This document shows positions 7,067 to 15,522 of a DNA stretch of 19,464 bases, piece by piece; position 1 is the stretch's first letter, and each line of letters begins with the position of its first letter. The notes under the pieces were generated by a model. That model was not told the origin of the DNA and ran no database searches. It saw only the letters and a program-made list of their open reading frames with translations. A program made the position numbers and the translations under genes. The stretch spans positions 1-19,464 of the forward strand of contig CAMCNE010000041.1 in assembly GCA_945875935.1 (NCBI GenBank), given 5' to 3'. Source of the DNA: Bordetella parapertussis. Its GTDB lineage: Bacteria; Pseudomonadota; Gammaproteobacteria; Burkholderiales; Burkholderiaceae_C.

Positions 7067-7939
7067 TCAGGCTCCGCGCAGGGCGCTCAAGCGTTCGAGC
7101 ACCGACTCGGGCCGCAGGCCGGGCTCGATCTGGGCAAAGTAGAACTGGCCGGCGGCCAGCGCTGGCGCCGTGGCCCCGTCGCTCAAGGCTGCCGAGATGT
7201 CACGACCCACCGCAGCGCTGGCCGACGTGAACTCGGGCGAGCCCGAAATGAGGGCGTCGAAGTGACTCAGTTCTTCAGCGCTCGCGGTGGCTGTGCCGGG
7301 CAGACGCAGCGCCAGCGACCAGCGGTAATGGCGGATCACATTGACCATCGACTGGTAGTGCGACAGATCGTCGGCGTGGAAGTCGGCGGCCTGGCGAGGT
7401 TCTTCCAGCAACACACCGGCGAGCGGGTGCGCAGACACCGAGCGCAGCAGGTCGGCGATGTACATGGCGCCGTCTTCCACATCGTCTGCGCTCAACTCCA
7501 TGGCTTCGCTGCCGGTGAGCGAGTTGGCGTGATGGATCCAGCGGCGCGGCGACGGCATCGACAGCACCAGTGGAGTCTGGCCTCGCAGGTGCGCGAGCAC
7601 CGCTTCGACCACTTCACCGAGCAGTTGGCGCGGTGCTTCGGGCTCGAGCAGGCGACGCAAGGCGGTGGCTGGCTTGCGCCGCTTGTTCACCGCCTCTGAC
7701 CAGTCGGGGTGCGCGGCGGCAAAGCTGTCGTACAAGTCGCCCAGCTCCAGCACTGCCACATCCGGCTTGACCAGCGCATGGGCCTGCGAAAAGAAGGCCA
7801 GGTACTGCGCCGCACCGGACCACGGGTCCACCGATTCGCCCAGCAGCACCCGCCGAGCGTAGTCGGCGGATTTCAGCCACAGCCGGATCTGGCCGTTGCC
7901 CTGCGGCGCCGGCAACCGGGCTGCAAATCCTTCGCTCAC
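7067..7939 (-). CDS. apcE: acetophenone carboxylase epsilon (ApcE)-like protein
   Basis: This 290-residue soluble protein has no motif that I can name. It is called ApcE-like from its place and size: in the known acetophenone carboxylase of Aromatoleum, the HyuB-like subunit gene is followed by a gene for a protein of about 34 kDa that is required for activity but not part of the core complex. Visible features are an SPRRWIHHANSLTG segment in the middle, charged regions around it, and no signal peptide or membrane helix. The start codon is GTG (7937-7939); it overlaps the stop of the preceding gene as GTGA, so translation is probably coupled. AGGA lies nine bases before it. The symbol is provisional until similarity is checked. 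Confidence 0.7.
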   Translation of the reverse strand: MSEGFAARLPAPQGNGQIRLWLKSADYARRVLLGESVDPWSGAAQYLAFFSQAHALVKPDVAVLELGDLYDSFAAAHPDWSEAVNKRRKPATALRRLLEPEAPRQLLGEVVEAVLAHLRGQTPLVLSMPSPRRWIHHANSLTGSEAMELSADDVEDGAMYIADLLRSVSAHPLAGVLLEEPRQAADFHADDLSHYQSMVNVIRHYRWSLALRLPGTATASAEELSHFDALISGSPEFTSASAAVGRDISAALSDGATAPALAAGQFYFAQIEPGLRPESVLERLSALRGA

Positions 7940-10212
7940 TGCTTGTCGTCCTGCAGGGCCCCCAGCTTGGCCAGGCGCGCCTCGAGTTCATCGATTCGCA
8001 CGTCCTTGGGGTTGCGCATGTAGTTGGGCTTGGGCTTGTTCGCGTCACGGGTGATGTCGGGGCTGCCGACATACAGCGTGCCGACGTCATCGCCCCAGCA
8101 GCCGAAGTACTGGAAATGCGCCGGTGGCTTGGGCTTGTTCCAGGTCTTGATGAACTCCTTGTAAGGCACGCCGCGCGCGATGCGCGCCTTGCGCTCGTCG
8201 TCACGCAGGGCTTGGGTGGCGGCCGGGTCGACCACCAGCGTCTCGGGGTCGAACTTGACCTTGTACAGGCGCGCTGCCACGCCTTGCGACATCAGCCCTT
8301 CTTCGATGTCGCGGATGACTGCTGCCGGATCACGCTCGAGCAGATCACCGTAGCCGGCACCCGCACCCTGCGAAATCATGTACATCTCGCCGCGCTTGGA
8401 GATCTCGAAGCCCATGCCCATGTGGTGGGTGGTGTAAGTGGCATCTTCGAACGGCCGCTCGTTCATCAGTTCGGCAATCGAATGCTTGAATTTGTGCGGC
8501 TCGTCAAGCAGCACCTCGTAGGCGTCCACGCCCCTTATCTTGCACAGCGGATAGGTGCCGCAGGCGTAGCCGCCGAACAGACCCTGGATGGCTGGGATCT
8601 TGGCTCCCTGGGTCGTGGTCATGAAGCCCCACTGCTCGCTGTCCTTGGTGGACGCGATCATGGTGTAACCCTGACCGCCGCGGTACTTGCCCGGGGCGAT
8701 GGCGTCCCGGGTCATCTTCTTGGATACCAGCTGCAAGAAAGGCACGTCTTCTTCGTTGATTTCCTGCTCGCCGATGTCGGCCATGTTGGCGAAGATCGGC
8801 GCCAGCGCGTGTTCGCCGTCCATGTCCGAGCGCGCACCACCGCCCATGCCGTTCAGGTCGGCGCACAGGTTGCCAAGCAACTCACCGTGCTGGCTGACGC
8901 CTCCCCAGATGAAGGTGTTGATCATGTTGAAGGTGGGCGCATGCACCTTGGTGTACTTTTCGGGGCAGTTGTAAAGAAACTTGGCCACCGCGTGCTGGCC
9001 GGCGCTGAAGCCGGTGAAGATGGACATCAGGCTTTGCGAATTCGGCGCGTCGTAAGACGAATTGACGATCGAGTGCGGATCGGTGATCACCTCGATCGGC
9101 GCAAACGCCGCCTGGCTGCGCGGCAGGTCAGGCCACACGTAGCACAGGAAGACCTGCGACAGCATGCCCTTCAAGCCCGCCAGGATGGTGTTGGTGGCGC
9201 GGTTGGTGAACTCGGGGGCCGAGCCGCGGAAGTCGAAGATCAGCCGGTCACCGGTCTTGGTGAGCTGGCAGTTGATCTTCACCACGCAGTTCTCGCGCAG
9301 CGTCGAGTCCTGGATCATGTAGGTGCGCACCGTCATGTCGGGCCACTCGCTGATGCGACGCTTGACCTCGGTGCGCACGTTTTCCATCGACAGGCGCAGC
9401 GTCGAAATCAGCGACTCGGGGCCGTCGGTGCGCAGGGTTTCTTCGATGCGCTGCTTGATGCGCAGGCAAGCAAACAGCTTGACCTTCATGTCTTCGTACT
9501 GCAGCTTGGGCTCGCGCACCGAGTTCTGCAAGAAGGTCAGGATGTCGCGCTTGATCTGGTAGTTTTCGACCACGCGGAAGGGGCACATCTTCAGGCCTTC
9601 GTCCGACGGGCTCTCGGCCATCGAAGGCATGCCGCCCGGCTCGATGGCGCCGTTCTCGCCTTCGTGCACCGTGCAGGCCACCCAGCACACGATCTTTCCT
9701 TCGTGGAAAAGCGGCAGGATCATGCTCTGGTCGGTGTTGTGGATGTTGCCGTAGCGCGAATCGTTGTGGATGAAGCCGTCGCCTTCGCGCACGCCCACGG
9801 TGGGGTCGTTGACCCAGTTCTTGATGATGAACTTGATCGGGTGGTGCACCAGCGCCGAGAACACCAGAACGCCGCCCGAACTGGCAATGGCCAGGTCGCC
9901 CGCGGCCGAATACACGCCGGTGATGAAGTCCCCCCACTTGGCACCGGGCGCAGCGCCCATCTGCTCGACCATCTCGAAGCCTTCGTCGCAGCCGGCCTGG
10001 ATGCGGTCGCGAATCTTGGCCACGGTGCGTGCGTCGCTGACCTTGGCGATGGCAGCTTCTTCGACTTCGGAGCGCGGCATCAGGTCGTGCTGGCTCATGA
10101 TCTCGGGATCGGGCCCGAGGAACAAGGTGGTGTCGTTCAGGAATTTCTTGATCAGTGCCGCCTCGGCCGCCGTGGGCGTCTTGGCTTTGATCGGCGTTAC
10201 GTTTTCGCTCAT
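7936..10212 (-). CDS. apcD: hydantoinase B/oxoprolinase family carboxylase subunit (ApcD-like)
   Basis: This 758-residue protein is of the HyuB family. Motifs include REGDGFIHNDSRYGNIHNTD near residue 165, FDFRGSAPEFTNRATNT in the middle, GGVSQHGE, GMGGGARSDMDGE, and KYRGGQGYTM in the C-terminal half, all positions where HyuB and acetone/acetophenone carboxylase subunits are conserved. In acetophenone carboxylase, this subunit is thought to carboxylate the enol phosphate made by the HyuA-like ATPase subunits. GAGG about eight bases before the ATG supports the start. There are 33 bases between it and the upstream gene, and a 4-base overlap with the next. The pairing with two different HyuA-like genes and a four-Cys protein argues for an Apc-type carboxylase rather than a hydantoinase or 5-oxoprolinase. 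Confidence 0.87.
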   Translation of the reverse strand: MSENVTPIKAKTPTAAEAALIKKFLNDTTLFLGPDPEIMSQHDLMPRSEVEEAAIAKVSDARTVAKIRDRIQAGCDEGFEMVEQMGAAPGAKWGDFITGVYSAAGDLAIASSGGVLVFSALVHHPIKFIIKNWVNDPTVGVREGDGFIHNDSRYGNIHNTDQSMILPLFHEGKIVCWVACTVHEGENGAIEPGGMPSMAESPSDEGLKMCPFRVVENYQIKRDILTFLQNSVREPKLQYEDMKVKLFACLRIKQRIEETLRTDGPESLISTLRLSMENVRTEVKRRISEWPDMTVRTYMIQDSTLRENCVVKINCQLTKTGDRLIFDFRGSAPEFTNRATNTILAGLKGMLSQVFLCYVWPDLPRSQAAFAPIEVITDPHSIVNSSYDAPNSQSLMSIFTGFSAGQHAVAKFLYNCPEKYTKVHAPTFNMINTFIWGGVSQHGELLGNLCADLNGMGGGARSDMDGEHALAPIFANMADIGEQEINEEDVPFLQLVSKKMTRDAIAPGKYRGGQGYTMIASTKDSEQWGFMTTTQGAKIPAIQGLFGGYACGTYPLCKIRGVDAYEVLLDEPHKFKHSIAELMNERPFEDATYTTHHMGMGFEISKRGEMYMISQGAGAGYGDLLERDPAAVIRDIEEGLMSQGVAARLYKVKFDPETLVVDPAATQALRDDERKARIARGVPYKEFIKTWNKPKPPAHFQYFGCWGDDVGTLYVGSPDITRDANKPKPNYMRNPKDVRIDELEARLAKLGALQDDKQ

Positions 10213-10245
10213 GTCAGACCTCGTGTAGGGTTTTGAAGGCGACGC

Positions 10246-12390
10246 TCAGGTCGCACTGGCGCGCAGGAACCATGAGGCACCTTGGCGAGCGGCGACGAAA
10301 TTCCAGCCTGGATCGACCAGGAAGGTCGTGACCTCTGAGGCGACGATTGCCGGGCCTGCGATTTGCACGCCGGGTGCTATCGCCGAACGGTTCCACACCG
10401 GGGTGTCGACAGGGCCGTCGTGCCCGACGAAATGGCACTTGCGAACGCTCTCGGGAGGCGGTGGTGCCGTGCGCTGCGCGGCTGGCACCGGCTTGATGTC
10501 TTCGAAGGTGATGGTCTCGTGTTCCACGAAGGCCGCCACGCGCATGGTGTTGATGCGTATGCCTGCCTCGGGCGCCTGACTGCCTTCGCCAAAGCGCTTG
10601 CCGTAGTCGGTCGAGAACTGCGCAATGATCGCCAGCACATCACCTGGGCCGTGCACTTCGTGCAGCGGAATCACCGCGGTGGTGGTCACCATCTGGTTGC
10701 CATAGCGCATGTCAAGCTCGAGTCGGTGCTGGACCTGCCCGCGCGCGAGGCCCTGGCGCAACAGATCCTGCGTGCCTTGTTCCTTCAGCTCGGCCACGAT
10801 GCCATTGAAGCGCTCGTAGTCGTCGAAGATCTTGCGGGTGTTCGAGTCGTACAGCACCATGTACAGCGAGTGCTCGTGGATGTGAAGCTGGTGCATATTG
10901 CTTGCGCCCACAGCCGAAAACACCGAGCTCAGCGGTGGTGCCAGGATCTTGTCGATGCCCAGATTGCGCGCGATGCCGCAGCCGTGCAGCGGGCCGTTGC
11001 CGCCATAGGCCAGCATGGTGAACTCTTTCGGGTCGTAGCCGCGCGCGCGCAACTCGGTGAACAGGCCGTTGGCCATGTTGGCGTCGACCTTCTCGCGGAT
11101 CATCAAAGCAGCTTCGATGACCTCGCAGTCGAGGTCGTCGCACAGCGCGTCCTCGATGGCCGCTGCAGCACGGCGCGGGTTCAGAGGGATCGAGCCACCG
11201 GCGTAGTTCTTGGGGTCCAGATAGCCCAGCAGCAAGTCGGCATCGGTGACGGTGGCGCTCATGCCTCCGCGGTCGTAGCAGGCCGGGCCGGGGTCGGAGC
11301 CGGCGCTTTGCGGGCCGCACTTCACGGTGTTGTACATGCGGTCATAGGTGGCGATCGAGCCGCCACCCGCGCCCAGCGTCACCAGGTGAACCATGGGCAC
11401 CGACACCAGCCAGCGGTCGATCACCGGGTTGAAGTCGTAGTGCTTGACGCCGCCTTCGACCACGATGCCGATGTCGTAGCTGGTGCCGCCCATGTCGGTG
11501 GCCACCACGTTGCCCAGACCGGCTTGCATCGCCAGATGCTCGGACGCTGCAATGCCCGACACCGGGCCCGAGTGGATGGTCTGCAGTGCATCGGTGGAAT
11601 TGAGCTGCGCCATGCCACCTGAGTTGTGGATGACCAGCATCGGCTTGTCGTAGCGGTGCGCGCGCAGGTTCTGCTCAAGGGCTGACAGCGCGTGGTACAT
11701 CGTCGAGTGCAGGTAGCCATCAACCGCCGCCGAGGTGGCGCGCACGTATTCGCCCTTGCGGCCGGCCACCTGGTGCGACAGGATGATCGGGATGGCGCCC
11801 AGCAGGTGCGACGGGTATTCCTCGAACAGGATTTCCTCGATGCGCTGCTCGTGTGACGGGTTGACCACGCTGTTGACCAGCGCCACCACGATGATCTGCG
11901 CGCCGCGGTCGACCAGCGAGCGGATCTGCGTGCGCACGTCGGCCTCGTCAAGCGGCATCACCAGCTTGCCCTCAAAGTCGAGGCGCTCGCGCACACCGTA
12001 GATCATGTGCGCCGCCACCAGCGGGGCAGGGCGCTGTGCATTGGGCATGTCCTGCTGTGCCAGCTTGTCCAAGCCGTCGCCGTAGCCGCGTGCGCGGCTG
12101 AGCGGTACCGTGGCTTCGAAGCCGGCGGTGACCAGCATGCCGATCTTCGGGCCCTTGTGCTCGATCAGCGCATTGGTGCCCAGCGTGGTGGCGTAGCGCA
12201 CCGAATCGACCCCGGCGAGGATGGTCTCGAGCTCGAGTCCCAGCACCTTGTTGGCCTTGCCCAGCGCTTCGTTGAAGCCGAGCGCCAGGTTTTGATGGGT
12301 CGTGAGCGCCTTGGCCTCGACGTGCTGTCCGTCCCAGACCACGAAGCAGTCGGTGAAAGTGCCACCGATGTCCACAGAAATGCGTCGCAT
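10246..12390 (-). CDS. apcC: hydantoinase A/oxoprolinase family ATPase subunit (ApcC-like)
   Basis: This 714-residue HyuA-family protein has an actin-like ATPase fold. The two phosphate loops are VDIGGTFTD (6-14) and TDMGGTSYDIG (298-308). TTLGTNALIEHKG (68-80), HSGPVSGI (273-280) and LGAGGGSIA (339-347) are also typical, followed by YGGNGPLHGCGIA in the C-terminal half. In acetophenone carboxylase such subunits use ATP to form a phosphorylated substrate intermediate. GGAAAG about seven bases before the ATG defines the start. It sits 58 bases behind the small four-Cys gene, a gap that holds a GC-rich hairpin. It is the second, longer HyuA-like gene of the operon, which matches the alpha-prime subunit of the Apc core complex. 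Both phosphate motifs are canonical, so this copy should hydrolyse ATP. Confidence 0.88.
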   Translation of the reverse strand: MRRISVDIGGTFTDCFVVWDGQHVEAKALTTHQNLALGFNEALGKANKVLGLELETILAGVDSVRYATTLGTNALIEHKGPKIGMLVTAGFEATVPLSRARGYGDGLDKLAQQDMPNAQRPAPLVAAHMIYGVRERLDFEGKLVMPLDEADVRTQIRSLVDRGAQIIVVALVNSVVNPSHEQRIEEILFEEYPSHLLGAIPIILSHQVAGRKGEYVRATSAAVDGYLHSTMYHALSALEQNLRAHRYDKPMLVIHNSGGMAQLNSTDALQTIHSGPVSGIAASEHLAMQAGLGNVVATDMGGTSYDIGIVVEGGVKHYDFNPVIDRWLVSVPMVHLVTLGAGGGSIATYDRMYNTVKCGPQSAGSDPGPACYDRGGMSATVTDADLLLGYLDPKNYAGGSIPLNPRRAAAAIEDALCDDLDCEVIEAALMIREKVDANMANGLFTELRARGYDPKEFTMLAYGGNGPLHGCGIARNLGIDKILAPPLSSVFSAVGASNMHQLHIHEHSLYMVLYDSNTRKIFDDYERFNGIVAELKEQGTQDLLRQGLARGQVQHRLELDMRYGNQMVTTTAVIPLHEVHGPGDVLAIIAQFSTDYGKRFGEGSQAPEAGIRINTMRVAAFVEHETITFEDIKPVPAAQRTAPPPPESVRKCHFVGHDGPVDTPVWNRSAIAPGVQIAGPAIVASEVTTFLVDPGWNFVAARQGASWFLRASAT

Positions 12391-12407
12391 GTTTTCTTCC
12401 TTTCGGG

Positions 12408-12425
12408 GCCGGCGCGCAGGCCGGC
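12408..12425. other. GC-rich hairpin in the apcB-apcC gap
   Basis: GCCGGC (12408-12413) and GCCGGC (12420-12425) can pair around a six-base spacer. The hairpin would form in the operon mRNA about 17 bases before the apcC start codon, close to its ribosome binding site. It could tune apcC translation or be an mRNA processing point; there is no T run, so it is not a terminator. Confidence 0.35.
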
Positions 12426-12448
12426 TTCATTCATCAGGCCGCGAGGCG

Positions 12449-12847
12449 TCAGTGCTTGTGAGTCGCCGGCGTGGTCACAGCCGGTCCCACCACGGGTTCC
12501 TTGACTTCCTCGCGCTGCGACCACTGCGCACGCAGCGCCGGCAAATCGGGTTGCATGTCGTACAGCGGCGGGTGGCCGGGGATGGCGTACTCGGTCTCGA
12601 CCTGTGTGCCGCAGCCCGGGCAGTAGAACTCGAGGATGCGCACCCACTCGGGATCGGGGCTGAAGGTGAACTTGTAGCGCTCGGGATCGATGATGGGCGG
12701 GTGAATTTCGCGCGGATCGCGGTTGTGCACCAGCAGGCCTTCCTTGTAGTTGGCCATGGCGCTGCCGATCACGTGGTTGCACACCCGGCACTCCCACTGC
12801 TCCGCATCCAGATCGATGCGCAGGTATTCAGTCATCAGGACTTTCAT
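12449..12847 (-). CDS. apcB: small four-cysteine carboxylase subunit (ApcB-like, likely zinc-binding)
   Basis: This 132-residue protein has two CxxC pairs, CRVC (20-23) and CPGC (76-79), spaced as in a zinc ribbon. It ends in a flexible tail with THKH. The arrangement resembles the small beta subunit of acetophenone carboxylase and the gamma subunit of acetone carboxylase, both of which bind zinc. The ATG at 12847 overlaps the stop of the upstream gene as ATGA, giving translational coupling. A second in-frame ATG four codons on (MTEYLR) is an alternative start. The protein would be a structural part of the cytoplasmic complex. It is the most obvious metal client for the COG0523 GTPase at the operon end; that link is inference. 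Confidence 0.82.
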   Translation of the reverse strand: MKVLMTEYLRIDLDAEQWECRVCNHVIGSAMANYKEGLLVHNRDPREIHPPIIDPERYKFTFSPDPEWVRILEFYCPGCGTQVETEYAIPGHPPLYDMQPDLPALRAQWSQREEVKEPVVGPAVTTPATHKH

Positions 12848-14790
12848 GTGCTCGAGACCTTTCTGTTCAGGATGATGTCGCCGGCATCCGAGATGACGAA
12901 GCTCCAGCCGTCGAGCACGCGACAGGTGAAGTAGTCCTCTTCCAGGATGGCCGGGCCGCTGGCGTGGTCGCCGCTCTTGAGCGTGGCCATGCGGTACACG
13001 GGCACGTCGATGCGCCCCTTGGTGCGCGTGAGCACATGTCGCACACCATCGGCGACGGCCGGCGCGTGTTCGGCAAAGCTGGCGTGGTTGCCCGATGCTG
13101 CGCGCAGCCGCTTGATGGCGGCCATTTCCAGTTCAACCGAATCGGCAGCACCGATGCCGGCCGGCAGGATGGGCACCGCGCCCAGAACATGACGGGATTC
13201 ATGTCCTGATGCATTGGTGATCACCAGCGCCGCGTCGACTTCGAAGTCACCAGCGCCGCAGCCTTCGGCGAACATGTCGCGCGAGGCACGCGTCTTGAGC
13301 AGGTTGCAGCTGTCTTCCAGCGCTTGCTGGGTGAGCTGCGTCAGCGGCTCGCAGTAGCGCTGCGAGATGTCGCAGGTGCCGATGCCGTAGGCGCTGAATA
13401 CCGCAGCCATCTGCGGTATGGCCACCCGCTTGATGCCGGCCACCTCGGCCACGCCGCAGGCGTTGAGCGGACCCGCGCCGCCAAAGGCCAGCAGTACGGT
13501 ATCGCCTGAGATCTTCGTCACACGCGCCATCTCGGCGGCCACCTTGGACTCGAAGGCCACCTCGATTCGCTGCAAGGCCTCTTCCAGCGTGATGCCCATC
13601 GGCTGCGCCACGTTGGTGTTGATGGCCGCAGCGGCACGCTCGAGATCCAGCCCCATGCCACCGCCAAAGTAGGACGTGGGATCGAACAGTCCGGCGAGCA
13701 GGCTGGCGTCGGTGAGGGTGGCGCTTTGCCCGCCGCGACCGAAGCACGCCGGCCCGGGCACGGCACCCACGCTTTGCGGGCCGATCACGATGCGGCCGTC
13801 CTCGACCCGAATGATTGAGCTGCCACCCGCGCCTGCGCTGACGATCTCGCACAGCGGAATCGACACACTGATGCCTTCGACGTGACCGCGGCGGTCTTCG
13901 GCCACCGTGCCGTTGACGTATTGCCCGATGTCGGTGGTGGTGCCGCCGACGTCGAGCGAGACCACATCGGCAAAGCCGTAGCGCTGCGCAAAGGTTTTGA
14001 GGCCTTCAACGCCGCCGCGCGGGCCGGAGCTGTAGGTCTTGACGGCGATGGTCTTGGCCACACGCGAAGCGTCGCCGTCATTGCGAAAGATCAGCAGCGG
14101 GTTCTTGGTGCGGTACTGGCGCAGCCGGTTCTCGGCGTTGTACAAAAACGCCTCCATGCCCGGGTGCAAAAAGGAGTTGATCAGCGCAGTCCAGGTGCGG
14201 CGGATGGCGTCGCTGTCCTGGCTCAGGTCGCTGCCGTACAGCATGGGCACGGCGCCCAGCAGGTGACGCGGGTACTTGCGCAGCGCGATCTTGCGGAAGA
14301 TGCCTTCGGTGGCAGCGAAGTCGGCACCGCCAAAGCTCACCACGATGCGCGCCGCACCCATGCCGGTGAGCGCGTTGATGGACTTGACCACGGCCATCGC
14401 GGCGTCGTCGCCCTGCAGCTGAGCGGTGTCAATGAAGGCCACCCGATCACCCACCAGCGCCTGGTAGACGTCGCTGTCGCGAGCGGCCAGCTCGGCCACA
14501 ATCGCGGCCGAAGCGCTGTCGAGCACCAAGCCCAGCCGCGGGCCCTTGCGCTCGCAGATGGCGTTGGTGCCCTGCGTGGTCGAGTAGCGGATCACCTCGA
14601 CTTCTTCAAGCAGTCGCTTGACGTCGGGCTGGCCGTAGACCACGCCAGAGGCTTTCTCAAGCCCCTCGAAGAAACACTTGCTCAGGTCGTACGGCGTGGT
14701 GAGCACCTTGGTCTTTTGGACCCGCTCGCCGTCGATGATGCAGATATCGGTCAGCGTTCCGCCGTTGTCGATGTTGATCTGTATGCCCAT
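12844..14790 (-). CDS. apcA: hydantoinase A/oxoprolinase family ATPase subunit (ApcA-like)
   Basis: This 648-residue HyuA-family protein is the first gene of the operon. Motifs seen are IDNGGTLTD (7-15), TTQGTNAICERKG (71-83), SSGPRGG (254-260), LDVGGTTTDIG (279-289), AGAGGSSI (319-326) and PGPACFGRGG (345-354). The first phosphate loop has Asn9 where family members usually have a small hydrophobic residue, and Leu12 for Phe, so this copy may differ in nucleotide handling from the ApcC-like copy. The ATG at 14790 is chosen over an upstream in-frame ATG at 15033, because the ATPase domain starts at once and GGGAA lies seven bases before it; the longer frame would run into queF. The gene order here matches the alpha subunit position of acetophenone carboxylase. 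The substrate remains open: acetophenone, acetone or another ketone. Confidence 0.87.
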   Translation of the reverse strand: MGIQINIDNGGTLTDICIIDGERVQKTKVLTTPYDLSKCFFEGLEKASGVVYGQPDVKRLLEEVEVIRYSTTQGTNAICERKGPRLGLVLDSASAAIVAELAARDSDVYQALVGDRVAFIDTAQLQGDDAAMAVVKSINALTGMGAARIVVSFGGADFAATEGIFRKIALRKYPRHLLGAVPMLYGSDLSQDSDAIRRTWTALINSFLHPGMEAFLYNAENRLRQYRTKNPLLIFRNDGDASRVAKTIAVKTYSSGPRGGVEGLKTFAQRYGFADVVSLDVGGTTTDIGQYVNGTVAEDRRGHVEGISVSIPLCEIVSAGAGGSSIIRVEDGRIVIGPQSVGAVPGPACFGRGGQSATLTDASLLAGLFDPTSYFGGGMGLDLERAAAAINTNVAQPMGITLEEALQRIEVAFESKVAAEMARVTKISGDTVLLAFGGAGPLNACGVAEVAGIKRVAIPQMAAVFSAYGIGTCDISQRYCEPLTQLTQQALEDSCNLLKTRASRDMFAEGCGAGDFEVDAALVITNASGHESRHVLGAVPILPAGIGAADSVELEMAAIKRLRAASGNHASFAEHAPAVADGVRHVLTRTKGRIDVPVYRMATLKSGDHASGPAILEEDYFTCRVLDGWSFVISDAGDIILNRKVSST

Positions 14791-14806
14791 GGCAGATTCC
14801 CAGTTG

Positions 14807-14838
14807 GTTTGGCCGACAAGCTGCCCGAAGCGCCAAAC
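14807..14838. promoter_or_regulatory. inverted repeat upstream of the carboxylase operon
   Basis: GTTTGGC (14807-14813) and GCCAAAC (14832-14838) form a perfect 7-bp inverted repeat with an 18-base spacer, starting 17 bases upstream of the apcA start codon. It could be an operator or a leader stem-loop. I found no convincing sigma-54 (GG-N10-GC) or sigma-70 promoter in the 160-bp gap between queF and apcA, so the operon start is not located. Confidence 0.3.
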
Positions 14839-14950
14839 GCGCCGCGGGGCAGATCTTTGATGTTGAGTCTTAATCGCCGCCACCGTCAGGGGGGAATCCT
14901 TGAGAAGGGCAGTGCTGGGGATGGAGTAAAGGGCTAGGCCCCGACGCGCG

Positions 14951-15469
14951 TCAGCCCAAACCCGTCTCGCGCGGCATCTCCGGCAGCGCCACGGCGGGCT
15001 GCGGCTTCCAGCCTTTCTTGCGGTGCTCGGCAATCACATTGGTGTAGATGCCGCCGCGCACGTACCAGCGCGCGGTGATGCGGGCAAAGCGCGGCTGCGT
15101 CACGCCGACGATGTGGCTGAGGATGTCGTTGGTGACCTTCTCGTGGAAGGCGCCTTCATCGCGAAAGCTCCACATGTACATCTTCAGGCTCTTGAGTTCG
15201 ACGCACAGACGGTCGGCCACGATGTCGATCACGAAATGCGCAAAGTCAGGCTGGCCGGTCAGCGGACACAGGCAGGTGAACTCAGGGATCTGGAACTGAA
15301 TGACGTAATCGCGCTCGGGGGCCGGGTTGGCGAACACGTGCAGTTCCTTGGACGGTGCCGAAGGCGGATTGGGCGGCATGGCGCGTTCGGTGGGTGTCGA
15401 GCGTCGCGAGGGCTTGGCGGCAGCCTTGGCTGCTGGCTTGCGTGCGGGTGATGAGCGGGCTGCAGTCAT
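14951..15469 (-). CDS. queF: NADPH-dependent 7-cyano-7-deazaguanine reductase QueF
   Basis: QueF reduces the nitrile of preQ0 to the amine preQ1, a late step before the base is inserted into tRNA. The 172-residue protein is the short, single-domain type. CLCPLTGQPDF holds the catalytic cysteine (C68, thioimide formation) and D75. The QueF signature is ELKSLK (91-96), and H109-E110 follow in GAFHE. The first 40 residues are an Ala/Lys/Pro/Ser-rich extension without structure signals. The ATG at 15469 has no Shine-Dalgarno, and an internal ATG at 15379 (MPPNPPS) is an alternative that would remove most of the extension. It lies 53 bases behind queE and is probably the last gene of the que operon. 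Confidence 0.93.
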   Translation of the reverse strand: MTAARSSPARKPAAKAAAKPSRRSTPTERAMPPNPPSAPSKELHVFANPAPERDYVIQFQIPEFTCLCPLTGQPDFAHFVIDIVADRLCVELKSLKMYMWSFRDEGAFHEKVTNDILSHIVGVTQPRFARITARWYVRGGIYTNVIAEHRKKGWKPQPAVALPEMPRETGLG

Positions 15470-15522
15470 GGTGTCAGGCAATGGGGAGTTGGTAAAAAAG
15501 ATCGCCAGGTGGCAGCGCGGAA

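Noticed and set aside
8116..10236. 706-codon open frame on the plus strand
   Set aside because: It is antisense to the HyuB-like gene over its full length. Its long openness comes from high GC and strong third-position bias; the protein is rich in His, Val, Gly and Arg and shows no domain motif.
10363..11622. 419-codon plus-strand frame opposite the ApcC-like gene
   Set aside because: It is a GC-driven mirror frame of a clear HyuA-family gene, with no recognisable motif and no ribosome binding site.
14791..14950. sigma-54 promoter for the carboxylase operon
   Set aside because: TGGCGC and TGGCGG occur on the minus strand, but neither has a GC dinucleotide at the required -12 distance.
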